Shown here in pieces: positions 24,493 to 33,150 of a DNA stretch of 64,000 bases. The first letter of the stretch is position 1, and every line of letters begins with the position of its first letter. The notes beneath the pieces were generated by a model. The model made no database searches. It had not been told where the DNA came from and worked only from the letters and a program-made list of their open reading frames with translations. Origin of the DNA: Ga0077555 sp963746315 (GTDB lineage Bacteria > Pseudomonadota > Alphaproteobacteria > Rhizobiales > Hyphomicrobiaceae); assembly GCA_963746315.1 (NCBI GenBank), contig CAVVAR010000010.1:483947-547946 (forward strand), written 5' to 3'. The position numbers were made by a program, and so were the translations under genes.

Positions 24493-25422
24493 ATGAAGGT
24501 CAGCCCCTACCAGATCGCGGCCTTCACGCACGCAGCCCGCGAGCGCAGCTTCTCGCGTGCCGCGGTCGCACTGGGCGTCACGCAGTCTTCGGTCACCCAG
24601 CATGTCGCGCGTCTCGAGCAAGCGATGGGAACAAAGCTCTTCGTGCGCCGCCGCAGCGGCCTCGAGCTGACTTCGGCGGCGCGTGAATTGTTCGCGTTGT
24701 CGGATCGCATCCGCATCCTCGAGCAACTCGTGAACGAGAAAATCGGGGCCTACGGAGAGCTGTCCGCCGGTCATCTGTCCATCATCGCGAATGCCCCACG
24801 CCCGGCGATGCCGATCATCGCTGCGTTCAGCCGTCTCTACCCGAAAGTCGAGATCACATTTTCGCTCTACAGCTGGGCGGCAGCAGTGGAGTTGCTCCAT
24901 TCGCGCGAGGTGGACGTTGCCATCATCGCCGATCCGCCAGCGTCGGCCGACCTCTTCGCGTTGGAGCTCGTCAGCTCCCGTCTCGTCGCAATCGGTCGGG
25001 CCGACACGTCGCTGATGCGCAAGTCGCGCCTGCGGCTAGCCGATCTCGCTGACGAGCCCATCATTCTGCCTGAGGACGGCTCATTGACACAGCGCGTCGT
25101 CCTCGCCAGGGCGCAGAAGCTCGGGCTCAGCCTCACCCGCATCATCAAGATGACCACCTACCCGGTCGTCAAGGAAGCCGTACTACACGACGTCGGAACC
25201 GGTATCGTGCTGCAGGACAGCTTCTTTCCCTCCCGCCAACTCATGGAACGGCCGCTTTTCGACATGCCGGAGACCTATCGAACCTGCATCGTAACGCCAG
25301 CCGACAAGCGTGACCTGAGATTCATCCGCACATTTATTGAGTTCGCTGAGGCAGCCGTTTCAACTGCTGCCAGCACCAATATGACCCGGAACACTGCCCG
25401 CAATCCAACCACGCGCCGATAG
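24493..25422 (+). CDS. LysR-family regulator of the divergent Ugp-like operon
   Basis: A 309-residue LysR-type regulator. The helix-turn-helix (residues 5-63) reads YQIAAFTHAARERSFSRAA then VTQSSVTQHVARLEQAMGTK; the effector-binding domain follows from about residue 90 to 290. It is transcribed divergently from the Ugp-like transporter/phosphodiesterase operon and the shared 120-base spacer contains a T-N11-A palindrome, so local control and auto-repression are likely. Regulators with this helix pattern occur near aminoethylphosphonate catabolic genes as well as many other pathways; I cannot assign the inducer. The last 15 residues are an unstructured tail. Confidence 0.88.
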   Translation: MKVSPYQIAAFTHAARERSFSRAAVALGVTQSSVTQHVARLEQAMGTKLFVRRRSGLELTSAARELFALSDRIRILEQLVNEKIGAYGELSAGHLSIIANAPRPAMPIIAAFSRLYPKVEITFSLYSWAAAVELLHSREVDVAIIADPPASADLFALELVSSRLVAIGRADTSLMRKSRLRLADLADEPIILPEDGSLTQRVVLARAQKLGLSLTRIIKMTTYPVVKEAVLHDVGTGIVLQDSFFPSRQLMERPLFDMPETYRTCIVTPADKRDLRFIRTFIEFAEAAVSTAASTNMTRNTARNPTTRR

Positions 25423-25602
25423 CATCAGCGCGCTGGGACAAAAGTCGGCGCACCAGGCAGGCTCCGCAAGCAGGGAGCAACGAAGCGGCCGCTGCTACTT
25501 TCCAGCCAGAGCTGCGCGTCACGCGCCTGACATGTGCGTTGCCGACAACCTCGAGCTGACCCCGCCAATTGGTTCCAACAGGTCTACCTATCGAGCCGCA
25601 TC

Positions 25603-26535
25603 ATGCTCATGTATGCCTTCTGGAAGCTGTTGCGAGCCGTCTTGACGCTCCTCGTATGCCTGACCAGCGTCTACGTCGTACTCAGGCTGTCCGGTGATCC
25701 GGCGACAATGCTGCTGCCTGATGACACACCCCAAGCGGTCGTCGAGGAATATCGCCGTCGCTGGGGTCTCGACCGGCCGGTCATCGAGCAGTACCTGCGC
25801 TACATGGCGAGCTTGGCGCAGGGCGAGTTCGGCATCTCCTTCGCCGAGGGCCGGCCCGCACTCGAGGTCGTTCTGGAACGGTGGCCGAACACTATGTTGC
25901 TCGGCAGCCTTGCCGTCGGTCTCGCCGTCTCGCTCGGCCTTCCGCTCGGCACCCTGGCGGCTCTCCATCATGGCAGCTGGATCGATCGGTCCGTGATGAG
26001 CTTCGCAGTTCTCGGTTTCTCGCTGCCGACTTTCTTTCTGGCGATTCTGTTGATTCTGCTCTTCTCGCTTCATCTGCGCGTCTTGCCATCGGCAGGCTCC
26101 GAGACCTGGGCGCACCTCATCATGCCGGTGGTCGCTCTGGGCTCGGGGCTCATGGGGAAGATCGCGCGGTTCGCGCGGACGTCCATGCTGGAGGTCATGT
26201 CACTTCCGTTCATCCGGGCCGCACGGGCAAAGGGCGCGCTGCCACTGACTGTGCTCGCGCGCCACGCACTCCCCAATGCCGCCGTTCCGATTCTCATGTT
26301 CCTCGGCATCGAGATCGGCCTGATCCTGACGGGCGCCGTCGTCACGGAGACCATCTTCGCTTGGCCGGGCCTTGGTCGCGTGCTTGTCGCGGCCGCCGGC
26401 CAACGCGACCTCCCCGTGATTCAGGCTGGCATCCTGCTGGTGGCGCTGACAGTCGTCGTGGCAAACCTCGCTGTGGATCTGGCGCACGCCCTACTGGACC
26501 CGCGGGCCAACGTGCTCGGCCGGAGCACGCCATGA
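25603..26535 (+). CDS. Dipeptide/oligopeptide ABC transporter permease (DppB type)
   Basis: A 310-residue DppB-like permease, first gene of a long plus-strand series of transport genes. It starts at the ATG at 25603 (an ATG at 25609 is also possible); the frame is open upstream to 25534 without membrane character. The first helix is FWKLLRAVLTLLVCLTSVYV, followed by LSGDPATMLLPDDTPQAVVEE, the DppB periplasmic signature, and the EAA loop EVMSLPFIRAARAKGALPL. It overlaps the next gene by four bases (ATGA). It resembles the DppB-like protein at 31197-32135 (both have SGDPA/TGDPALLIL-type segments) more than those of the amidase-linked transporters. Confidence 0.9.
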   Translation: MLMYAFWKLLRAVLTLLVCLTSVYVVLRLSGDPATMLLPDDTPQAVVEEYRRRWGLDRPVIEQYLRYMASLAQGEFGISFAEGRPALEVVLERWPNTMLLGSLAVGLAVSLGLPLGTLAALHHGSWIDRSVMSFAVLGFSLPTFFLAILLILLFSLHLRVLPSAGSETWAHLIMPVVALGSGLMGKIARFARTSMLEVMSLPFIRAARAKGALPLTVLARHALPNAAVPILMFLGIEIGLILTGAVVTETIFAWPGLGRVLVAAAGQRDLPVIQAGILLVALTVVVANLAVDLAHALLDPRANVLGRSTP

Positions 26536-27431
26536 ACGATGAGAAGACGGTCGACACCGCCGCGCCACGCCTACTCGAGCGCGGTATGGATCCGATCGCG
26601 GGCGCCGCATTGGCATTTCTCTGCCTGATGCTGATCATATCCGCTCTGGCCCCTTGGCTCGCGCCTTACGATTACACGGCGCAGAATCTCTCCAAGCGTC
26701 TCGAGCCGCCCGTCTTCATGGGCGGCGAGTGGGCCTATCCGCTCGGGACCGACAATCTCGGACGCGATATCCTCACCCGCGCCATCTACGGCATCCGTAC
26801 ATCGATCGCGATCGCCATCGCCGGGACTCTGATCGGTGCGACCCTCGGCACATTCCTCGGCTGGCTTGCGGCACGCAACCGAGGCCTTGTCGACGAGGGC
26901 ATCATGATGCTCGTCGACGTTCAGGCAGCCTTACCGGCCTTCTTTATAGCCATCGCCTGCATCGCCTTCGTCGGCAACAGCATCTGGGTCTTCATTCTCC
27001 TCGTGGGACTGGAAGGCTGGGAGCGATACGCACGCCTCGTCCGCGGCCTCGCGCTCTCCGAGCACGGCAAGGGCTACGTCCAGGCGTTGGCGGGGCTCGG
27101 CGCCAGTGGCTGGCGCATCGACGCGCTCCACGTCGTCCCCAACATCTCGGCATCGCTTGTCGTGCAGGCGACGATCAATTTCCCCTGGACCATCCTGCTC
27201 GAGACGACGCTGTCGTTCCTGGGGCTCGGCGTTCAACCGCCTGGGACATCACTCGGCCAGATGCTCGGGTCAGGACGGCAGTATCTGCTCCAGGCGCCCT
27301 GGATCGCCGTGATCCCGGGTCTGGCAATCTTTCTCACAACGCTCTCGATGAGCCTCTTCGGCGACTGGCTCCGCGACAAGCTCGATCCAACGTCCGCTTC
27401 GCCGAGCGAGCGCCCACTGTCTTATCGCTGA
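26532..27431 (+). CDS. Dipeptide/oligopeptide ABC transporter permease (DppC type)
   Basis: A 299-residue DppC-like permease. It starts at the ATG at 26532 in a four-base overlap with the DppB-like gene; a longer frame runs from 25881 but only as an antisense-like shadow of the previous gene. Features: YPLGTDNLGRDILTRAIYGI, the EAA loop HGKGYVQALAGLGASGWRI, and the PPVFMGGEW segment preceding the signature, which is shared with the permease at 32150-33062 (PPVFMGGTW). Six helices are predicted. The next gene on the strand is its binding protein, 52 bases downstream. Confidence 0.9.
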   Translation: MNDEKTVDTAAPRLLERGMDPIAGAALAFLCLMLIISALAPWLAPYDYTAQNLSKRLEPPVFMGGEWAYPLGTDNLGRDILTRAIYGIRTSIAIAIAGTLIGATLGTFLGWLAARNRGLVDEGIMMLVDVQAALPAFFIAIACIAFVGNSIWVFILLVGLEGWERYARLVRGLALSEHGKGYVQALAGLGASGWRIDALHVVPNISASLVVQATINFPWTILLETTLSFLGLGVQPPGTSLGQMLGSGRQYLLQAPWIAVIPGLAIFLTTLSMSLFGDWLRDKLDPTSASPSERPLSYR

Positions 27432-27483
27432 CATCCGCCACGCCTACCGGTGCGGCGGAAACTCGATAAGGGACTGATCGATC

Positions 27484-29037
27484 ATGTCGATGACGCGCCG
27501 TCGCTTTGTGCAGAGCACCGTTGCCGCTCCCTTCGTCATCACTGCGCCCAATGCGCTGGCCCAGAGCGACCGGCGTCCACTGCTCACCGTTGCTGTGGCA
27601 GGCAATCCGACCGGCCTCGAGCCGGCGAAGGAGCTTTCAAATGTCGGCACGCGGGTCACCTACTCGTTGTTCGACACGCTGATAAGGCGCGATTTCCTGA
27701 GCTCGCCGGACGGCGGTGGCTCGGCACTGAGACCCCACCTCGCCACCGCGTGGGAGCGGGTGAGTCCGACCGAGCTCATCGTCACGCTGCGCCAGGGCGT
27801 GAAATTCCATAACGGCGACGAGCTCACATCCGAGGACGTGGCATACACATTCCGTGAAGGACGGATGTGGGGCGAGAAGCCCGAGATCCCCGAGGCCAGA
27901 GCCTATTTCGGTGTGCTAGCCGGTTGCGAAGCGATTGATCGTTACAAAGTGCGCTTCAAGACACGCGTACCCGACGTGCTGCTGGAGCAGCGCCTCGCCT
28001 CCTGGTGTGCGTGGATCGTCAACAAGCGCCATTACTCGGCCGTCGGCATCGAGGGCTTTGCGCGCAATCCGGTCGGCACTGGGCCGTTCCGGTTCTCCCG
28101 CATGTCTGCCAAGGACCACATCACGTTCGCCGCGTTCGACGAGTATTGGATGGGTCGCCCAAACGCCCGTGGGGTCGTCTTCAAAGAGGTGCCGGAGCTC
28201 GCCGCACGGATCTCCGGTCTCGTCTCGGGCGAGTTCGACCTCATAACCAATGTTCCGCCCGACCAGCTCAAAGTACTTGGCGGCTATTCGGATATCGAGG
28301 CGCGCTCGGTCGTGCTCGCCAACAGCCACTTGTTGACGTTCGACTCGCGCGGCGAGCTGACCTCCGACAAGCGCATCAGGAAGGCCCTCTCCCTCGCCGT
28401 CGACCGCAAGCGTCTGGTGGACACGCTCTGGCTCGGCAAAGCGGTTGTTCCGGCTGGGCACAACTACCCGGAGTACGGCCGGATGTTTCTGGAAGGCCGA
28501 TCGCTTCCCTTCGACGCCGATCGGGCCAAGGCGCTGCTCAAAGAGGCTGGCTACAAAGGGCAGCCGATCACCTATCGCACCATGCCGGCCTACTACACCA
28601 ATGCGCTCGATGCAGCCCAGGTCATCGTCGAGATGTGGAAAGCTGTCGGTGTCGATGCACGCCTGCAGGTGGTCGAGAGCTTCAACCAGATGCGCGAGAA
28701 GGGCCAACAGGTCGGCAACAACTCGAACTCGACCCGCCTGCCCGATCCGCTCGGTGCGCTCTGGATTTCCTGGGGTCCGTCGTCCTACTTCCAACGCTCC
28801 AAGGAATTCGCCGAGGTGGACGCGTTCAACGCTGCCGGCCGAGCGCTGGAGCAGGAGACGGATTGGGCGAAGCGCAAGGCCCACTTCGCCGCCATGCACG
28901 ACGCCTGGGAGGACGCCTGCCCAGGCACGATCCTCTATCAGCCGTTTGAGAGCTACGGGGTGAAGAAGAAGGTCCGCTGGCGCCCATACAGCTTCTATTT
29001 CATGGACCTGCGCAACGACAATCTGTCGTTCGCCTGA
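27484..29037 (+). CDS. Substrate-binding protein, SBP family 5, Tat signal
   Basis: A 517-residue family 5 solute-binding protein, the ligand receptor for the preceding permeases. Its N-terminus MSMTRRRFVQSTVAAPFVIT has the twin-arginine pattern (RRRFVQ) and an ALA-QS cleavage site, so it is probably exported folded through Tat, unlike the other three family 5 proteins here. The conserved part includes LRQGVKFHNGDELTSEDV, GTGPFRFSRM and the C-terminal YQPFESYGVKKKVRW. It is similar to the protein at 33151-34797 (both have the segment SNVGTR/SNVGSR near the start, and PPDQ-K). A purine-like or aromatic amide ligand cannot be distinguished by eye. Confidence 0.88.
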   Translation: MSMTRRRFVQSTVAAPFVITAPNALAQSDRRPLLTVAVAGNPTGLEPAKELSNVGTRVTYSLFDTLIRRDFLSSPDGGGSALRPHLATAWERVSPTELIVTLRQGVKFHNGDELTSEDVAYTFREGRMWGEKPEIPEARAYFGVLAGCEAIDRYKVRFKTRVPDVLLEQRLASWCAWIVNKRHYSAVGIEGFARNPVGTGPFRFSRMSAKDHITFAAFDEYWMGRPNARGVVFKEVPELAARISGLVSGEFDLITNVPPDQLKVLGGYSDIEARSVVLANSHLLTFDSRGELTSDKRIRKALSLAVDRKRLVDTLWLGKAVVPAGHNYPEYGRMFLEGRSLPFDADRAKALLKEAGYKGQPITYRTMPAYYTNALDAAQVIVEMWKAVGVDARLQVVESFNQMREKGQQVGNNSNSTRLPDPLGALWISWGPSSYFQRSKEFAEVDAFNAAGRALEQETDWAKRKAHFAAMHDAWEDACPGTILYQPFESYGVKKKVRWRPYSFYFMDLRNDNLSFA

Positions 29038-29112
29038 GGGACGGGCCGCCGCCTCTCCGTGTTGGCGGTCGGCTCTCATCAACTGAATACGGTCATTCGA
29101 GAATCCGGACGC

Positions 29113-30181
29113 ATGGAAAGCCTTGTTGAAGAGCACACTCAGCGAGACGGTGGAACGCCGTACGGGGCTAACGGCACGTCTCCCCCGCTGCTCGCCATCG
29201 AGGGGCTCACCATCGACTTCAGGAGCAAGTCCGGCTCTCTACGTGCGTTGCACGGATTCGATCTGTCGATCGGCGCCGGCGAGGCGGTGGGCGTGGTTGG
29301 TGAGTTCAGGCTCGGGCAAGAGCATCACTTGGCTCGCTGCTCTCGGTCTCTTGGGCCCCGGCGCGACGACACGTGGCAGCGTGCGGATCGACGGCCGGGA
29401 GATCCTGGGCCTCGGCGAGACGGAGCTCGCTGCCATCCGGGGCAAGCGGATTGCCATGATCTTCCAGGATCCGACGTCCTCTCTCAACCCGGTGCATCGC
29501 ATCGGTAGCCAGATCGTCGAAAGTCTCGTGCGTCATCGCGGCATGAACGGGACTGCGGCCCGCGCAGAAGCCCGCCGCCTTCTCGAGCGTGTGCAGATCG
29601 CAAACGCTCAGCAACGACTGGACGAGTACCCTCACGAGCTCTCTGGCGGCATGAATCAGCGCGTCATGATCGCGATGGCGCTCGCTGGCGAGCCGAGCCT
29701 CCTTATCGCCGACGAGCCGACCACGGCGCTCGACGTCACGATTTAGGCGCAGATCCTCGAGCTTCTGAAAGAGGTACGCCGCGAGACCGGCATGGCTCTG
29801 GTCATCATCAGCCACGACCTCGGCGTTGTCGCCGAGCTCGCGGACCGGGTCACGGTCATGTATGCCGGCCGGGCGGTCGAGACGGCATCGGTCGAGCGCC
29901 TATTCGATACACCGCGTCACCCATACACGACAGGGTTGCTCGCCGCCCTTCCCGACCTCGAGCGGACAACCGATCATCTCGTGGCGATTCCGGGCCAGGT
30001 CCCTGAACCTTCCCGGCTGCCGCCAGGATGCGCGTTCGGAGCGCGATGCAGCCAGCACGATCCGGCGCTTTGCGATACAGCCGTGCCGATCATGCGCGCC
30101 GTCGCGCCGGACCATCTCGCCGCCTGCACACGTCTCGCGACGACAGGCGCAGCCGTCGCACGCGCGGAGGCTGCGTCATGA
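29113..30181 (+). pseudogene. Dipeptide-type ABC transporter ATPase (DppD type), frameshift plus nonsense
   Basis: The gene would encode a DppD-like ATPase of about 355 residues but is broken twice. The first part (from ATG 29113) reads to GVVGE, where one extra T (at 29305-29306) shifts the frame inside Walker A; the expected SGSGKS continues in the next frame. That frame runs through FQDPTSSLNP, the signature LSGGMNQRVMIAMAL and DEPTTALDVTI, then hits TAG (29744-29746) where CAG would give the usual Q of DVTIQAQIL. The remaining AQILELLKEVRRETGMALVI to the C-terminus continues in frame to 30181. The partner ATPase immediately downstream is intact and overlaps by four bases. Confidence 0.88.
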
Positions 30182-31200
30182 CCGAGGCGTTGCTCAGCGT
30201 CAGGGACTTGCGGCGCATTTACCGCGTGCGTACCGGAGGTGGATGGCTGGCACGACGCGCGGACTTGAAGGCCGTCGACGGCGTCTCGTTCGAAATCTCA
30301 GCGGGTGAGACCCTGGGCCTCGTCGGCGAATCAGGATGCGGCAAGTCGACGACAGCCAAGCTCGTCCTCGGACTCATTCCGGCGAGCGCCGGCAGCGTTA
30401 CATTCGACGGCGAGCCGGTCACGGCCGAGCGCGACACGCAATGGCGTGCGCAGCGTCGCAAGATGCAAATGGTCTACCAGGATCCGCTTGGGGCTCTCGA
30501 TCGTCGTCTCGCCGTCGGCGTGCAGGTTATGGAGCCCCTCGACATCTTCGAAGAGAGCACGCCGTCGGAGCGGCGGGCGCGCATGCTCGACCTGTTTGAT
30601 GCCGTCGGCTTGCCGCGGGCGAGTGTCGAGCGCTATCCGCACGAGCTATCGGGCGGCCAGCGTCAGCGCGTGGTGCTGGCGCGCGCGCTGATCCTCTCGC
30701 CTCGGCTTCTCGTGTGCGACGAGCCGGTGTCAGCCCTCGACGTCTCGATCCAGGCCCAGGTCATCAACCTGCTGAAGGATCTGCAGGGCAAGCTTGGCGT
30801 AGCCTACCTCTTCATCAGCCACGACCTGAAGTTGGTGCGTCATGTCAGTCACCGCGTCGCGGTGATGTACCTCGGGCGCATCGTAGAAATGGGGGCCCCG
30901 GACATTCTCCTGGGCGCACCCGCCCATCCTTACTCGCAGGCACTCGTCTCGGCTGTGCCCAATCCGCGTCGGCGCACGAGCCGCCGCATTGTGCTCGAAG
31001 GCGATCCGCCTAGTCCGGTCGATATACCGAGTGGTTGTGCCTTCCATCCGCGCTGCCCGCTGGCTGTCGACCGCTGTCGCACGGAGGTCCCGGCCCTCGC
31101 GCCGTTCGAGGGTGACCGCATGGTCGCATGCCACCGCGCCGGAATGTCAATCGGTGCGGGCGATGTGGGCAAGCGCGTGCAACAGGACGCGCTGGCATGA
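30178..31200 (+). CDS. Dipeptide-type ABC transporter ATPase (DppF type)
   Basis: A 340-residue ABC ATPase with intact motifs: Walker A GESGCGKS, Q-loop VYQDPLGALDRR, signature LSGGQRQRVVLARAL, Walker B VCDEPVSALDVSIQAQ and the C-terminal CAFHPRCPLAVDRC segment. The ATG at 30178 overlaps the preceding broken ATPase gene by four bases and its own stop overlaps the next permease (ATGA), so the genes are translationally coupled. It is the only intact ATPase between 25603 and 34797, so it may serve both permease sets if the DppD gene is really lost. Its DEPVSALDVSIQ wording is the ordinary family form, unlike the two amidase-linked DppF proteins. Confidence 0.9.
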   Translation: MTEALLSVRDLRRIYRVRTGGGWLARRADLKAVDGVSFEISAGETLGLVGESGCGKSTTAKLVLGLIPASAGSVTFDGEPVTAERDTQWRAQRRKMQMVYQDPLGALDRRLAVGVQVMEPLDIFEESTPSERRARMLDLFDAVGLPRASVERYPHELSGGQRQRVVLARALILSPRLLVCDEPVSALDVSIQAQVINLLKDLQGKLGVAYLFISHDLKLVRHVSHRVAVMYLGRIVEMGAPDILLGAPAHPYSQALVSAVPNPRRRTSRRIVLEGDPPSPVDIPSGCAFHPRCPLAVDRCRTEVPALAPFEGDRMVACHRAGMSIGAGDVGKRVQQDALA

Positions 31201-32135
31201 TCGGTTACCTCCTCACCCGGCTCGGCCGAGCGACACTCACCGTATTCCTCGTGCTGACGTTCTCATTCACAATCCTCGCCTCGACCGGGGATCCGGCGCT
31301 GCTTATTCTATCGGTGGATGCTCCGCCCGAGGCGATCGAGGCCTTCCGCAAGGAGTACGGCCTCGACGCGCCGATCTGGCAGCAGTACTTGGGCTACTTG
31401 CGCAATCTCGCGTCGGGCAATCTCGGCACGTCCCTGCGGGACGGCCGTGACGCCTGGGAGGTGGTGGCCGAGCGCATCCCTATGACACTCGCCATCACGC
31501 TCCCGGCCTTTGCGCTCAAGGTCGGCATCGGCGTACCGGCTGGCATCTATGCAGCGCTGCATCGGAACTCATTCTGGGATCGCACCGTGATGATGATCTC
31601 GGTCGCGGGCTACACCGTGCCGAGCTTCGTGCTGGCGTTGGTCCTCATTCTCGTTTTTGCGGTGAAACTCGGCTGGCTGCCTTCCGGCGGCTACGAGACC
31701 TGGGCGCATGCCGTGATGCCGATTGTGACGCTCGGCACGGCGGGCGCAGCGATTATCGCGCGTTACACCCGCTCCGCCATGCTGGAGGTTCTGGGCCAGC
31801 CCTACATCCGCACTGGCCGCGCGAAAGGCATTCCGTGGCCCGAGGTGGTGCGCCGTCATGCACTGCCCAATGCGGCCATCCCGACGCTGACAGTCATGGG
31901 TTTCATGGTGGGCTCGCTTATCGCCGGCGCCGTCGTTGTGGAGAGCGTATTCGCCTGGCCCGGTGTCGGGCGCCTGCTCATCCTGGCCGTCGGAAATCGC
32001 GACCTGATGATCGTGCAGGCGATCCTGCTTCTCGTCGCAGTGTGCATGGTGACGGCGAACCTGATCGTGGACCTCTGCTACGGCCTCATCGATCCACGAC
32101 TTCGCTCCGGTGCTGGTAGCGGTGGCCGAGAGTGA
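31197..32135 (+). CDS. Dipeptide-type ABC transporter permease (DppB type)
   Basis: A 312-residue DppB-like permease, starting MIGYLLTRLGRATLTVFLVL in a four-base overlap with the ATPase gene. It keeps the SGDPA-type periplasmic region (STGDPALLILSVDAPPEA) and the EAA loop GQPYIRTGRAKGIPW, and six helices are predicted. It forms a second permease set with the gene at 32150. It is closer to the DppB-like protein at 25603 than to those of the amidase-linked transporters, so the two sets in 25603-34797 probably arose by local duplication. Confidence 0.9.
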   Translation: MIGYLLTRLGRATLTVFLVLTFSFTILASTGDPALLILSVDAPPEAIEAFRKEYGLDAPIWQQYLGYLRNLASGNLGTSLRDGRDAWEVVAERIPMTLAITLPAFALKVGIGVPAGIYAALHRNSFWDRTVMMISVAGYTVPSFVLALVLILVFAVKLGWLPSGGYETWAHAVMPIVTLGTAGAAIIARYTRSAMLEVLGQPYIRTGRAKGIPWPEVVRRHALPNAAIPTLTVMGFMVGSLIAGAVVVESVFAWPGVGRLLILAVGNRDLMIVQAILLLVAVCMVTANLIVDLCYGLIDPRLRSGAGSGGRE

Positions 32136-32149
32136 GGCGAGAGGACAGC

Positions 32150-33062
32150 ATGGCCAGCGACCTTCGACAGCGTATCGACTCCCCTAGGGCTGAGCCCTTG
32201 TCCGGCACTCCGGGGCGGAGTCGCATCTCGAGCTTCCTCGAAGTGTGGCCGCCTCTCGTTCTCCTCGCGCTGTCGTGGCTCGTGCTCATGCTGCTCGTAG
32301 CGCTCGCCGCGGACGTGCTTCGCCCCTACGATTTCAAGGCTCTCGACTTGAGGGGCCGGCTGCAGCCGCCGGTCTTCATGGGCGGCACGTGGCGGCACAT
32401 TCTAGGCTCGGACGAGCTCGGTCGCGACGTGCTCTCGCGTCTCATCGAGTCGATCCGGATCTCGCTCATGATCGCCTTCGTCTCGACATTGATCGCGGCC
32501 GCCATCGGCGTCGTCCTCGGGTTCGCTGCCGCGCACTTCCGGGGCCTCGTGGAGCAATTCATACTCGTGCTCATCGACCTGCAGGCGTCGATGCCCTTTC
32601 TCATCATTGCGCTGGCCGTGCTCGCGTTTTTTGGAAACTCGCTCACTCTCTTCGTGCTGCTGATGGGCATGCACGGATGGGAGCGTATCGCGCGCATCGC
32701 GCGCGGGCTGGCCATCTCGGCGAACGAGCAGGGCTATGCATCCGCGGTTCGAGGGCTGGGCGCAGGCCCTTGGCGCATTTATGGCCGCCACATACTGCCC
32801 AATATCGCCTCGACTTCTGATCGTCTCGATGACGCTCAATTTCCCAGAGGTAATTCTGCTCGAGTCCGGCCTCTCGTTCCTCGGCCTCGGCGTGCAGCCG
32901 CCGCTTACCTCGCTCGGAAACATGGTCGGCTACGGCCGCGAATATATGCAGACCGCGCCGTGGATCCTGCTCGCGCCGGCCGTCGTAATCGTGCTCACGA
33001 CGCTCTCGGTCTCGCTCGTCGGCGACTGGCTGCGCGACCGGCTCGATCCGACGCTGGCCTGA
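32150..33062 (+). pseudogene. Dipeptide-type ABC transporter permease (DppC type), frameshifted
   Basis: A DppC-like permease whose frame breaks near 32813. Up to HILPNIAS it reads normally (LGSDELGRDVLSRLIESIR; EAA loop EQGYASAVRGLGAGPWRIYG). The rest, LIVSMTLNFPEVILLESGLS then LGVQPPLTSLGNMVGYGREY to LDPTLA, continues in another frame to the stop at 33062. The sequence tcgacttctgatc would be repaired by tcgacgcttctgatc, a two-base loss. I take the ATG at 32150 because gagagga lies six bases before it; a GTG at 32132 would overlap the DppB stop. Restored length would be about 305 residues. Confidence 0.85.
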
Positions 33063-33150
33063 CCATGTCGACCGTCCCGGCGTCACAGCTGAGCAACGAG
33101 CCCGGAATAAGGCTTCCCCCTCGACAGCGCACTCAACCAAGGCAGGAGAG

